A stretch of 64,000 nt of DNA from Actinomadura livida (GCF_014648675.1 NZ_BMRO01000001.1:308696-372695), one strand, 5' to 3'. Positions 34,731 through 43,052 are shown, numbered from the stretch's first letter. Made by a program: numbers and translations. Notes: generated by a model from the letters alone, not told the origin.

Positions 34731-35435
34731 TCAGCCCGTCTCGCGGGTCCGCGCCGCGCGGTCCAGCCAGGCGATCACGTCGTCGTCGGTGAGCTGCTCG
34801 AAGTCGCGGTACCACTGGCCGACGGCGCGGAACTCCCACGGCGCGGCCGGCACGACCAGGTCGTCCACCTCGGCGTCCAGGCCGCCGACGGTCTCCGCGG
34901 CGCCCACCGGCACCGCCAGGACCAGCCGGGACGGCCCGCGCTCGCGCAGCGCCCGCACGGCGGCCCGCGCGGTGCCTCCGGTGGCCAGGCCGTCGTCCAC
35001 CACGATCACCGGCCGGCCGGCGAGCTCCGGCAGCGGCCGCCCGCGCCGGTAGACCTCGACCCGGCGGCCCAGTTCGGCGCGCTCGGCGGCGACCGTGGCC
35101 GCCAGGTCCTGCTCGCGCAGCCCCAGCCGCTGCAGCAGCCCGGCGTCGAACACCGGCGCGCCGCCCTCGGCGATCGCGCCGACGCCCAGCTCCGGCTGCG
35201 GCGGGTATCCGATCTTGCGGGTCACCAGGACGTCGAGCCGCGAGCCCAGCCGCCGCGCGATCTCGTAGCCGACGGGCACGCCGCCCCGCGGCAGGGCGAG
35301 GACGGCCGCGCCCTCCAGGCCCATCGGGGCGAGCCGCTCGGCGAGCACCCGGCCCGCCTCCGCCCGGTCGGTGTAGGGGAGCCGGACGCTCTCGCTCTGC
35401 CGGAGGTCGCCGCGTACGGATCTGTTCCAGGACAT
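34731..35435 (-). CDS. phosphoribosyltransferase-domain protein
   Basis: A 234-residue type I PRTase fold. The PRPP-binding motif is VIVVDDGLATGGTARAA, and the first strand-helix carries LALPRGGVPVGYEIARRL. Stand-alone proteins of this type in actinobacteria lie beside stress or dormancy genes, sometimes fused to hydrolases; their substrates are not established. The ATG at 35435 has an unclear ribosome site. It is not coupled to either neighbour. Confidence 0.9.
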   Translation of the reverse strand: MSWNRSVRGDLRQSESVRLPYTDRAEAGRVLAERLAPMGLEGAAVLALPRGGVPVGYEIARRLGSRLDVLVTRKIGYPPQPELGVGAIAEGGAPVFDAGLLQRLGLREQDLAATVAAERAELGRRVEVYRRGRPLPELAGRPVIVVDDGLATGGTARAAVRALRERGPSRLVLAVPVGAAETVGGLDAEVDDLVVPAAPWEFRAVGQWYRDFEQLTDDDVIAWLDRAARTRETG

Positions 35436-35574
35436 GGCGCAACCCCCTTCCCGGGGTCACCCCTACCCACTCCACGGCCCTTACAGGCGCGTTCAGCGCC
35501 GCTTACGGGCAAATGAGAGACCGCCCAGGACGCTCCCGCGGCCCTGGGCGGTGCGGCGCGGACGTGGCCGGCGT

Positions 35575-36606
35575 CTAGGAGCCGGTGAGCCAGCGGAGCG
35601 GGTTGTCGCGCAGGATCGTCTGGAGGGTGGCGTCGTCGGCACCGGCCGCGCGCAGCGCGGGCAGGAACGTGTCGAACAGGTACCCGAAGCCGGCGGCGCC
35701 GTAGCGGGTGAGCTGGGCCCGCCGGGAGATGCCGGTGCTCAGCAGCACCCGGGACGCGTGCCCGGCCTCCAGCATGTCCATGACGGAGCGGACCCGGGCG
35801 CCGATCGCCGCGTGGTCCTCCCCCGCGAGGCCGAGCGTGCCGAACGAGACGTAGCCCCCCGTCTCGGCGATCTTGCGGTGCTGGCCGGGGTCGTCGACCC
35901 GGTCCTGCTGGCCGACCGCGACCCGGTCCGGGGCGAGCCCGGCGGCGGTGAGGATCTCCAGCTGGGCGAGCCCCGCGCGGCCGTAGGTCGCCACCGACAG
36001 CCCGGAGTAGCGGGCGGCGCGGGCGGCGGCGCGCAGGCACAGCTCCTCGGTCTCGGTCGGCGCCTCGCCCCACGTGCCGATCTCGCCGATGACGCCCGGC
36101 AGGGCGTTGGTGCCGTCCATGCCGAAGCCGACCTCAGCGAGCAGCCGCTCGGCCAGCCGCTCTACGCCCGTCGTGCCCTCCAGCTCTTGCCGGGGGGTCT
36201 GGGGGGTCGTCCCCCCAGAATGACCCGGCCCGGTGCCGGCCGCGAGGGTCTCGCGGACGAACGCGGGGTGGAACGGCTCGGTGAACACGCCCGTCCCGGC
36301 GACCACGGCCACCCGCGCGCCCGCGCTGATGCGGGCGAGGGCGGCGGCGTTGCGCCCCATGCCGGAGCAGGTGAGGTCGACGACGAGGCCGAGCCCGTGC
36401 TCCTTGCGCAGCGCGTTCAGCTCCCGCTGGACGGTCTTCTCCTCGTCCAGCACGCGGCCCGGATCGGACTCGACGAGCTTCGGGCGCGCCGCCCAGCGCA
36501 GGTCCAGCTGCAGGTGCTCGTGGGACAGCACCGGCCCGGTGACCTCGGACGTCGCGATCATGCCGGTCACGGTCCGGAGCCGGCCGGTCTCCTCTCGGGG
36601 GGTCAT
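35575..36606 (-). CDS. phosphotriesterase-family protein with altered metal site
   Basis: A 343-residue member of the phosphotriesterase/PHP amidohydrolase family. The first metal motif is kept as SHEHLQLDL, and the bridging residue region is GVIGEIGTWG. The usual histidine in TH is Tyr (SVATYGRAGL), the next His (GHxD) is Gln (VGQQDRVDD), and the last Asp (STD/SND) is Gly (LLSTGISRR). A full binuclear metal site therefore seems lost. A Gly/Thr/Pro-rich insert of about 20 residues is encoded by a G/C palindrome (36198-36219). TAACCT lies 8 nt before the ATG. It may be non-catalytic or act on another chemistry. Confidence 0.85.
   Translation of the reverse strand: MTPREETGRLRTVTGMIATSEVTGPVLSHEHLQLDLRWAARPKLVESDPGRVLDEEKTVQRELNALRKEHGLGLVVDLTCSGMGRNAAALARISAGARVAVVAGTGVFTEPFHPAFVRETLAAGTGPGHSGGTTPQTPRQELEGTTGVERLAERLLAEVGFGMDGTNALPGVIGEIGTWGEAPTETEELCLRAAARAARYSGLSVATYGRAGLAQLEILTAAGLAPDRVAVGQQDRVDDPGQHRKIAETGGYVSFGTLGLAGEDHAAIGARVRSVMDMLEAGHASRVLLSTGISRRAQLTRYGAAGFGYLFDTFLPALRAAGADDATLQTILRDNPLRWLTGS
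36198..36219. repeat. REP-like palindrome inside the phosphotriesterase-like gene
   Basis: TCTGGGGGG, 4-nt loop TCGT, CCCCCCAGA: a perfect 9-bp inverted repeat inside coding sequence. A half-copy (CCCCCCAGA) occurs at 27885-27893. Such G-run palindromes look like dispersed intergenic repeats, here captured in frame. Confidence 0.65.
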
Positions 36607-36645
36607 GTCAGGCGAGGTTACGACATGTTTTGCCTTATCAGGACC

Positions 36646-37827
36646 TCACGAGCGGTTCTTTTTACTCTCCGTGCCCTCGCCGGGCTCCGGCTCGTCGCCC
36701 CGCGCGTCGCGGACGGCCCGCGCCCGCGCGGTGTCGGCGGTCGGCCACAGCCGGTCGATCTCGGCGTTCAGCGCGGCCCCGATCAGCACCGCGAGCGCCG
36801 CCACGTACAGCCAGGCGAGGACGGCGATGGCGGCCGACAGCGACCCGTACACCGACACCCCGCTCAGCGACCCGGCCAGGAAGATCCGCAGGCCGAAGCT
36901 GCCGACGATCCAGATGAGCAGCGCGAGGACGGCTCCCGGCAGGTCCCGGCGCCAGGGCGTCCGCACCGGGACGCTGAGGTGGTACAGCGTCGCGAGGAAG
37001 ACGATCGACAGCGTCACCACGACCGGCCAGTAGAGCGCCTGCACGAGCCCGGCGCTCTCCGGCAGCGCCTGCTGCACCAGCGCGGGCCCCGCCACCAGCA
37101 GCGGGATGACGATCAGGAAGACCAGCAGGCCGATCAGGTACAGGGAGAACGCGCGCAGCCGGGTGCGGATCACGCCGCGGATGCCGGACAGCCCGTAGGC
37201 GATGCTGATCGTGTCGATGTAGACGTTCGTCGCCCGCGAGCCCGCCCACAGCGACAGGAGGAAGCTCAGCGACACGATGTCCGGGCTCCCGCCGCGGATC
37301 ACGTCGTCGAGCAGCGGGACGACCACCGTGTCGACCGCCGGGCCGGTCAGCACCGTGCGGGCCTGGTCGATCACCCAGGTGCGGATCTCGGTGATGGTGC
37401 CGGGCTGGAACAGCCCGCGCAGGTGCCCCATCGTGCCGATCAGCCCGATGACCAGCGGCGGCAGGGACAGCAGCGCGAAGAACGCGGCCTCGGCCGCCAG
37501 CCCGGTCACCCGGTAGCGGAACGCCCCCGCCGCGGTGCCCTTGGTCAGCGTCCAGGCGACTCCGGGCGCGGCGCCGATCCCGGCCCGTGCGCGTTCGCGC
37601 ACCCGGGCGGTCATGCCCGGCGCCGGCTCCGCGCCACTCCCCTGCGCCTTCGCGACGCTCGCCCCGGGGCCGTCGTCCGCGTTCCCGGCGGGGTTCTCTG
37701 GCGGGTTCCCGGCCAGGTCTTCAGGTGGGTCGACGACACCAGGGGCCGGGGCGCCCCGGCCCTGGCCCTCGTCGTGGTCGGAGTCCCCGCGCGGCGGGAC
37801 GCCCTCGGCGTCGGAGACGGTGGTCAC
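36646..37827 (-). CDS. YihY/BrkB-family membrane protein
   Basis: A 393-residue inner-membrane protein with a hydrophilic, Pro/Gly/Asp-rich N terminus of about 75 residues. Six membrane helices of the YihY/UPF0761 family follow (TGLAAEAAFFALLSLPPLVI; LSFLLSLWAGSRATNVYIDT; VRTPWRRDLPGAVLALLIWI). The family was once annotated as ribonuclease BN in error; its true role (transport or lipid handling) is unsettled. The GTG at 37827 was chosen because GGTGGGG and TACGGT lie directly upstream; the frame continues upstream only as shadow. The C terminus is charged (EPEPGEGTESKKNRS). Confidence 0.9.
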   Translation of the reverse strand: MTTVSDAEGVPPRGDSDHDEGQGRGAPAPGVVDPPEDLAGNPPENPAGNADDGPGASVAKAQGSGAEPAPGMTARVRERARAGIGAAPGVAWTLTKGTAAGAFRYRVTGLAAEAAFFALLSLPPLVIGLIGTMGHLRGLFQPGTITEIRTWVIDQARTVLTGPAVDTVVVPLLDDVIRGGSPDIVSLSFLLSLWAGSRATNVYIDTISIAYGLSGIRGVIRTRLRAFSLYLIGLLVFLIVIPLLVAGPALVQQALPESAGLVQALYWPVVVTLSIVFLATLYHLSVPVRTPWRRDLPGAVLALLIWIVGSFGLRIFLAGSLSGVSVYGSLSAAIAVLAWLYVAALAVLIGAALNAEIDRLWPTADTARARAVRDARGDEPEPGEGTESKKNRS

Positions 37828-38059
37828 ACCGCCCCACCGTAGAGCGTTGCGGGTCCGGAACATGTCCCCTCGCCCATTTCGGTGCCCTGCGGGTCGCGTC
37901 GCGTCGCGACCGCCTCCCCAGCCCTTCCGTCGCGCGGGCGCACGGCCCGTCCCCTGCGCATCCCCTCGCTCATACCCGCTTCGACGACCGGGAACGTCAT
38001 CCGGATCATGATCATTTTGGATGAACCGGGCATCGGCCATCATGGGTGACAATGGAGAC

Positions 38060-38251
38060 ATGATCTGCCAGTCGTGCCGAGACCGCCGCCACGGGGAGTG
38101 CCGTGGCGGCTCGTGGTGCGACTGCCAGCACCGTCCCGCTCCGGCCACGCCGGGGCGCGGGCGCCGCGGCATCCGCCCCGACGGCACGGCCGGCACTCCG
38201 CCGACCGGCGAAGCGGGCGAGCCTCCGGTGAACTGGAGGCGGCAGGGATGA
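38060..38251 (+). CDS. Cys-rich mini zinc-binding protein (63 aa)
   Basis: A 63-residue protein starting MICQSCRDRRHGECRGGSWC, then DCQH. It has CxxC, then H-x3-C and WCDCQH, enough Cys/His to bind one zinc, followed by a Pro/Gly-rich tail. Similar small CxxCR-H-C-GGxWCDCQH proteins are familiar in actinomycetes but have no known function. The ATG at 38060 is preceded by GACAAT at 6 nt and a short GGAG. It is the first gene upstream of the sulfur operon and on the same strand. Confidence 0.75.
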   Translation: MICQSCRDRRHGECRGGSWCDCQHRPAPATPGRGRRGIRPDGTAGTPPTGEAGEPPVNWRRQG

Positions 38252-38319
38252 CCCATGTCACCCGTCCGCATGCCGGACGTAACTGGACAGCCCACGAGAC
38301 CGCGTGTCATGGTTCAGGT

Positions 38320-38397
38320 ATGACTGCTGCGGACCCGTTGCTGGCCAAGCGCCGGCACGTGGACTTCCTGCGCGTCCGCAGCGCGATCTGTCGGTGA
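38320..38397 (+). CDS. cysteine-operon leader peptide (25 aa)
   Basis: A 25-codon reading frame ATG to TGA whose product ends KRRHVDFLRVRSAICR. The RRHVD-L-R--SAIC pattern matches the actinobacterial putative leader peptides found ahead of sulfur-assimilation genes, where translation of the terminal cysteine region is thought to sense cysteine supply. Cys is residue 24 of 25. It sits 144 nt before the sulfite reductase start, and a terminator-like stem follows 36 nt after its stop. The ribosome site is weak (TCAGG). Confidence 0.8.
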   Translation: MTAADPLLAKRRHVDFLRVRSAICR

Positions 38398-38432
38398 CGC
38401 CCCGACCACGCAGCCCCTGCTCAGCCGGGCGC

Positions 38433-38450
38433 GTGGCGCATCGGCGTCAC
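38433..38450 (+). promoter_or_regulatory. putative attenuator stem-loop
   Basis: In RNA a 7-bp stem (GUGGCGC with GCGUCAC, one G-U pair, AUCG loop) is followed by CUUU. It lies between the leader peptide and the sulfite reductase gene. An 11-bp direct repeat CCCTGCTCAGC brackets it at 38415-38425 and 38462-38472 and could form the alternative pairing partner region. Confidence 0.45.
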
Positions 38451-38541
38451 CTTTGACATCACCCTGCTCAGCGTCGAGCCGGCTGCCTCAGACTGCCGGT
38501 GCGCTACGCGTCCCTCACGACCACAGACGAGGACGCGCGCC

Positions 38542-40194
38542 GTGCCACCCGCGATCAAACGCAAGAAGGCCGAGGGCCAGTGGGCCCTGGGCTACCGCGA
38601 ACCGCTCAACAAGAACGAAGAGAACAAGAAGAACGACGACGGCCTGAACGTCCGACAGCGCATCATCGACATCTACTCCAAGACCGGCTTCGACTCGATC
38701 GACCCCGCCGACCTGCGCGGCCGCTTCCGCTGGATGGGGCTGTACACGCAGCGCAAGCCCGGCATCGACGGCGGCAGGACCGGCGCGCTGGAGGACGAGG
38801 AGCTCGAGGACCGCTACTTCATGATGCGGGTGCGGATCGACGGCGGTCAGCTGAGCGGCCCACAGCTGCGCACCATCGCCGACATCTCGACCCGGTACGC
38901 CCGCGGCACCGCCGACATCACCGACCGGCAGAACGTCCAGCTGCACTGGGTGCGGATCGAGGACGTCCCGGCGATCTGGGAGGCCCTCGAAGCGGTCGGC
39001 CTGCACACGATGGAGGCGTGCGGCGACGTCCCGCGCACCATCATCGGCTGCCCGCTGGCCGGGATCGCGGCCGACGAGGTCATCGACGCGACCCCGCAGC
39101 TGCGCGACATCCACGACCGCTACATCGGCTCCCCCGAGTTCTCGAACCTGCCGCGCAAGTACAAGACGGCCCTGTCGGGCTGCACCTCGCACTGCACCGT
39201 CCACGAGATCAACGACATCGGCTTCGTGGGCGTGGTGAACGAGGAGGGCGAGACCGGCTACCAGGTGTTCGTCGGCGGCGGGCTGTCCACCAACCCGATG
39301 TTCGCGCAGAGCCTCGGCGTGTTCGTCCGGCCGGAGCAGGCCACCGAGGTCTGGCACGGCGTGACCTCGATCTTCCGCGACTACGGCTACCGGCGCCTGC
39401 GCAGCCGCGCCCGCCTGAAGTTCCTGGTGAAGGACTGGGGCGCCGCGAAGTTCCGCGAGGTGCTGGAGAAGGAGTACCTCGGGTACGCGCTGCCCGACGG
39501 CCCGGAGCCCGCCGCCCCGCTCGCCAGCCGCGACCACGTCGGGATCCGCCCGCAGCAGGACGGCAACTTCTACGTCGGGTTCGCGCCGCGCGCCGGCCGG
39601 GTGAGCGGCGAGATCCTCGGCGTCATCGGCGAGCTGGCCGACCGCTACGGCTCCGGCCGGGTGCGGACCACCATCGAGCAGAAGATGGTGATCCTGGACG
39701 TCCCGGAGGAGAACACCGAGGCGCTCGCGGACGAGCTGGCCGAGCACGACCTGCAGGTCCGCCCGTCCACGTTCCGGCGGCACACGATGGCGTGCACCGG
39801 CATCGAGTACTGCAAGCTCGCGATCGTCGACACCAAGCAGCGCGCCATGGACCTGATCGACGAGCTGGAGGAGCGGCTCCCCGACTTCGACCAGCCGCTG
39901 ACCATCAACGTCAACGGCTGCCCGAACGCCTGCGCCCGCATCCAGGTCGGCGACATCGGCCTGAAGGGCCAGCTCGTCGTGGACGAGAACGGCGACCAGG
40001 TCGAGGGCTTCCAGATCCACCTGGGCGGGCAGCTCGGCGCGACGTTCGGCAAGAAGGTCCGCGGGCTGAAGACCACCTCGGCGGGGCTGACCGACTACGT
40101 CGAACGCGTCGTCCGCGCCTACGACAAGCAGCGCGACGAGGGCGAGACGTTCGCGGAGTGGGTGCAGCGCGCCGAAGAAGCGGACCTCAAGTGA
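38542..40194 (+). CDS. ferredoxin-dependent sulfite (nitrite) reductase
   Basis: A 550-residue siroheme/[4Fe-4S] enzyme reducing sulfite to sulfide with six electrons from ferredoxin. The two half-domains are visible (VRIDGGQLSGPQLRTIADIS; GFAPRAGRVSGEILGVIGEL). Siroheme-cluster cysteines occur in TMACTGIEYCKLA and NVNGCPNACARIQ. Context with cysH and a sirohydrochlorin chelatase makes sulfite, not nitrite, the substrate, as for mycobacterial SirA/NirA. The GTG at 38542 is the first codon of a coupled operon, and the next gene starts within its stop (GTGA at 40191). Confidence 0.95.
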   Translation: MPPAIKRKKAEGQWALGYREPLNKNEENKKNDDGLNVRQRIIDIYSKTGFDSIDPADLRGRFRWMGLYTQRKPGIDGGRTGALEDEELEDRYFMMRVRIDGGQLSGPQLRTIADISTRYARGTADITDRQNVQLHWVRIEDVPAIWEALEAVGLHTMEACGDVPRTIIGCPLAGIAADEVIDATPQLRDIHDRYIGSPEFSNLPRKYKTALSGCTSHCTVHEINDIGFVGVVNEEGETGYQVFVGGGLSTNPMFAQSLGVFVRPEQATEVWHGVTSIFRDYGYRRLRSRARLKFLVKDWGAAKFREVLEKEYLGYALPDGPEPAAPLASRDHVGIRPQQDGNFYVGFAPRAGRVSGEILGVIGELADRYGSGRVRTTIEQKMVILDVPEENTEALADELAEHDLQVRPSTFRRHTMACTGIEYCKLAIVDTKQRAMDLIDELEERLPDFDQPLTINVNGCPNACARIQVGDIGLKGQLVVDENGDQVEGFQIHLGGQLGATFGKKVRGLKTTSAGLTDYVERVVRAYDKQRDEGETFAEWVQRAEEADLK

Positions 40195-40388
40195 GCGCTG
40201 CGTCCTCGGGGGCGTCCCCGCGCGGCGAGCGCATGGCGCCGTTCTACTGCCCCTACTGCGGTGAGGAGCACCTTGAGCCGCGCGAGGAGCACGGCTCGTG
40301 GTTCTGCCCCGACTGCGTCCGTTCCTTCACGTTGAAATTCCTCGGCGTCGGCGTCCCCGGCACCGCGAGCAAGGAGATCCCTCGGTGA
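40191..40388 (+). CDS. zinc-ribbon mini-protein of the sulfur operon (65 aa)
   Basis: A small protein with a two-CxxC zinc-ribbon: FYCPYCGEEHL and WFCPDCVRSF. It starts with GTG at 40191 overlapping the sulfite reductase stop by 4 nt, or at an ATG at 40233 (51 aa). Its stop overlaps the cysH start (GTGA). I recall a small gene in the same place between sir and cysH in Streptomyces. Tight coupling on both sides suggests it assists one of these enzymes, for example as a delivery or electron-transfer partner; this is inference. Confidence 0.85.
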   Translation: MSAASSGASPRGERMAPFYCPYCGEEHLEPREEHGSWFCPDCVRSFTLKFLGVGVPGTASKEIPR

Positions 40389-41095
40389 CCCTCCTGGAGA
40401 CCGACAGACCTGCCCTTGACCTGGAAGACATCGTCGAATCGGCCTCCGCCGCGCTGGACGGCGCGCCCACGCTGGAGATCATCCGCTGGGCCGCCGCCAC
40501 GTTCGGCGACCGCATCTGCCTCACCTCGTCCATGTCGGACGCGGCGCTGATCCACCTCGTGTCGAAGGTGAAGCCCGGCATAGACGTGCTGTTCGTCGAC
40601 ACCGGCTACCACTTCGCCGAGACGATCGGCACCCGGGACGCGGTCGAGGCCGTCTACCCGGTGAACGTCGTCAACGCCGTCCCGTCGCGCACGGTCGAGG
40701 AGCAGGAGGCCGCCCTCGGCCCGCGGCTGTTCGGCCGCAATCCCGACCTGTGCTGCCACCTGCGCAAGGTCGAGCCGCTCGGCCGCGCGCTGGAGGGCTA
40801 CATGGCGTGGTTCAGCGGCATCCGCCGGGACGAGACCGCGACCCGCCGCGACCGCCGCGTCGTCGAATGGGACCGCAGGCGCGGGATGGTCAAGGTGAAC
40901 CCGATCCTGGACTGGAGCCAGGAGGACATGGACAACTACATCGAGGACAACGGGGTGCTCGTCAACCCCCTGCACTACGACGGCTACCCGTCGATCGGCT
41001 GCGCGCCGTGCACGAGCCCGGTCGCGCCCGGCGAGGACCCCCGCAGCGGCCGCTGGGCCGGGATGGGCAAGGTCGAGTGCGGAATCCACCTTTGA
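40385..41095 (+). CDS. cysH: adenylylsulfate/phosphoadenylylsulfate reductase
   Basis: Reduces activated sulfate (APS or PAPS) to sulfite with thioredoxin. At 236 residues it is normal for CysH. The PP-loop-like motif is LTSSMSDAALIHL. The CC...CxxC pattern (DLCCHLRK; IGCAPCTS) is the [4Fe-4S] ligand set of the APS-reductase type, and the catalytic Cys is in the C-terminal ECGIHL. APS is therefore the likelier substrate. The GTG at 40385 overlaps the previous stop; the longer upstream frame is a shadow. Confidence 0.96.
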   Translation: MTLLETDRPALDLEDIVESASAALDGAPTLEIIRWAAATFGDRICLTSSMSDAALIHLVSKVKPGIDVLFVDTGYHFAETIGTRDAVEAVYPVNVVNAVPSRTVEEQEAALGPRLFGRNPDLCCHLRKVEPLGRALEGYMAWFSGIRRDETATRRDRRVVEWDRRRGMVKVNPILDWSQEDMDNYIEDNGVLVNPLHYDGYPSIGCAPCTSPVAPGEDPRSGRWAGMGKVECGIHL

Positions 41096-41841
41096 GCCGG
41101 CCGGCACCGCCGATGGTCGCGGTGGCCCACGGGAGCCGCGACCCCCGGGCCGCCGCGACCGTCGCGGAGCTGCTCGGCGCCGTCCGGGAGCGGTGCCCGG
41201 GCCTCCCGGTCCACGCCTCGTTCCTCGACCACGGCCCGCCCGCGCCCGACCGCGTCCTGGACGGCCTCGCCCGCGACGGCGCGGAGGACACGGTCGTGCT
41301 GCCGCTCCTGCTCACCGCCGCCTACCACAGCAAGACCGACATCCCGGGCGTCCTTAACCGGGTGCGGCACCCCCGGCTGCGGCTCCGCACCGCCGGGACG
41401 CTGGGCCCGCATCCGCTGCTGATGGACGCCCTGGAGCGCCGCCTGGCCGAAGCCGGGGCGGAGCCCGGCGACCCGGACACGGCCGTCGTCCTCGTCTCGG
41501 CGGGTTCCAGCGACGCGTCCGCCAACGCGACCATCGCGCGGCTCGCACGCGAGTGGCGGCCGCGCGGATGGTGGGACGTGGTCCCCGCCTACGCGTCCGC
41601 CACCGCCCCCGGACCGGCCGAGGCGGTGACGGCGCTGCTGGACGCGGGCGCTCCCCGCGTCGCGGTGGCGTCGTACTTCCTGGCGCCGGGGTACTTCGCC
41701 GACAAGGTCAGGAACGCGGCGCTGGCCGCCGGCGCGGCGGCGGTCTCGCCCGTCCTCGGCGCGGCCCCGGAGGTCGCCGACCTGATCGTCCGCCGCTACG
41801 ACGAGGCGCTCGTCGCGTCCTGCGCCGCCACGGCGGTCTGA
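41092..41841 (+). CDS. sirohydrochlorin chelatase family protein (SirB/CbiX-like)
   Basis: A 249-residue protein with two CbiX-type halves. The first has the metal-site histidine in VAVAHGSRDPRA and AYHSKTDIP. In the second the matching position reads VLVSAGSSDAS without the histidine. It inserts Fe2+ into sirohydrochlorin to make the siroheme required by the sulfite reductase of the same operon. The start is either TTG at 41092 (TTGA overlap with cysH, following the pattern of this operon) or ATG at 41113. Last gene of the operon. Confidence 0.9.
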   Translation: MSRPAPPMVAVAHGSRDPRAAATVAELLGAVRERCPGLPVHASFLDHGPPAPDRVLDGLARDGAEDTVVLPLLLTAAYHSKTDIPGVLNRVRHPRLRLRTAGTLGPHPLLMDALERRLAEAGAEPGDPDTAVVLVSAGSSDASANATIARLAREWRPRGWWDVVPAYASATAPGPAEAVTALLDAGAPRVAVASYFLAPGYFADKVRNAALAAGAAAVSPVLGAAPEVADLIVRRYDEALVASCAATAV

Positions 41842-41885
41842 GACGCCGGTCCGCCCGGGGGCGTTCGACGCGCGGGAGGGCGGGT

Positions 41886-42113
41886 ATGCGGCCTCCCATG
41901 AGACGGGAAGATCTCGGACACGAGCCGGAAGAGACCCACGACCGCGAGTTCGCGCCGGTCAACGAGCGCTCCGACGCCCGGGGCCGCACCGCCCCCGCCC
42001 CGGAGGCGACCAGCGGCACGGGCACGCCGGGCGTGGAAGTAGAGCACCCGGACACCCTTCCGCCCGACGAGGAGGGCGTCCGGGAGGCCGAACGCCACGA
42101 CGACTCCCGCTAG
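41886..42113 (+). CDS. hydrophilic hypothetical protein (75 aa)
   Basis: A short, highly charged, probably disordered protein (MRPPMRREDLGHEPEETHDR, then EFAPVNERSD; acidic second half). GGGAGGG precedes the ATG at 41886. Its TAG stop shares CTAG (42110-42113) with the convergent DUF1707 gene, which supports it being real. No domain recognised. Confidence 0.55.
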   Translation: MRPPMRREDLGHEPEETHDREFAPVNERSDARGRTAPAPEATSGTGTPGVEVEHPDTLPPDEEGVREAERHDDSR

Positions 42114-42868
42114 CGGGGCGGGCGGCGGTCGTTGCGGTCGCGCCACCAGTCCGTCAGGGCGCGGCGGAACGGTGCGTGGTGCTCGTCGTCGACGATCTTG
42201 ATGTCCCCCATGACGGCGTGTGCGGTGACCTTGACGACGGGCACGCGCGCGCCCCGCTGGGGTTCGCGGACGTTGACCTTGCGGTCGCCGAGGAAGGCGT
42301 GGCCGGACAGCACCACGCTCACGCCGTCCGGCACGATGATCTTCACGTCGCCCATCACAGCGGTGGCGGAGATGCTGATCTCCCCGGTGGGCACCTGGGC
42401 ACCGCGCAGGTCGAGCTCGACGTCGCCCATGACCGCCAGGGCCTCCAGCGGGCCGTCGATGCGGCCGACGATGCGCTCCTTGCAGTCGCCCATCACGGCG
42501 CTGAACTTGCGCTGGACCTGGCGGGGCGCGGGGTTCGCGCCTGGAGCGCCCATGCCGGGCAGGTCATCGGTGATGCGGTCGAGTTCGCCGCGGGTCACGG
42601 CCGCGTAGGCGGCCTCGCTGCGCTCGGTCAGCTCCTCGAAGGTCAGCCGCCCCTCGACGGAGGCGATCCGCAGCCGCTCGACGACGGCCTCCCGCTCGGC
42701 GTCGGAGGCCCGCACCGCGTCCGCCGCCGGCCCGCCCGGTGACGGCCCGCCCCCGGGGACCGCGTCGAGGGAATCGTCGGTGCCGGGCCGGTCGGGGTAC
42801 AGGTCCTGCCGCCGGTCCCGCGGGCGGCACGGTGACGGCCGCTCAGGCTGCGGACTGGACTGACTCAT
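42110..42868 (-). CDS. DUF1707 domain protein with LiaF-like C-terminal repeat
   Basis: A 252-residue protein. After a Pro/Arg-rich N terminus comes a DUF1707 segment (VRASDAEREAVVERLRIASV, then EGRLTFEELTERSEAAYAAV). The C-terminal beta-rich half repeats a VMGD motif four to five times (FSAVMGDCKE, LAVMGDVELD, TAVMGDVKII, HAFLGDRKVN, HAVMGDIKIV), a LiaF/DUF2154-like solenoid. Unlike many relatives no membrane helix is present. TACCTT lies 7 nt before the ATG at 42868 (leaderless). Possibly envelope-stress related by family resemblance. Confidence 0.88.
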   Translation of the reverse strand: MSQSSPQPERPSPCRPRDRRQDLYPDRPGTDDSLDAVPGGGPSPGGPAADAVRASDAEREAVVERLRIASVEGRLTFEELTERSEAAYAAVTRGELDRITDDLPGMGAPGANPAPRQVQRKFSAVMGDCKERIVGRIDGPLEALAVMGDVELDLRGAQVPTGEISISATAVMGDVKIIVPDGVSVVLSGHAFLGDRKVNVREPQRGARVPVVKVTAHAVMGDIKIVDDEHHAPFRRALTDWWRDRNDRRPPR

Positions 42869-42875
42869 GCTTCCG

Positions 42876-42881
42876 AAGGTA
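42876..42881 (-). promoter_or_regulatory. -10 element of the DUF1707 gene
   Basis: TACCTT on the minus strand ends 7 nt before the ATG at 42868, with no ribosome site. Confidence 0.5.
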
Positions 42882-43052
42882 TGCCCCCGCGGGGGCGGGA
42901 CAATCCGCCGCGCGGACGAGATCGCCTCACCACTTGAGGAGGATGGACCTCCGGCCAGGGTGCGGGCAGGATCAATGGTTGCCCGAACCAGGTTCTGTAT
43001 CCTGCGAGGCAGCGGAGTGAACATCCCCTGAGCAGCGCGTGGGAGCGGCACG

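Noticed and set aside
38074..38397. A 107-residue protein ending in the sulfur leader peptide
   Set aside because: Only the last 25 codons match the leader family; the upstream part overlaps the Cys-rich 63-aa gene in another frame.
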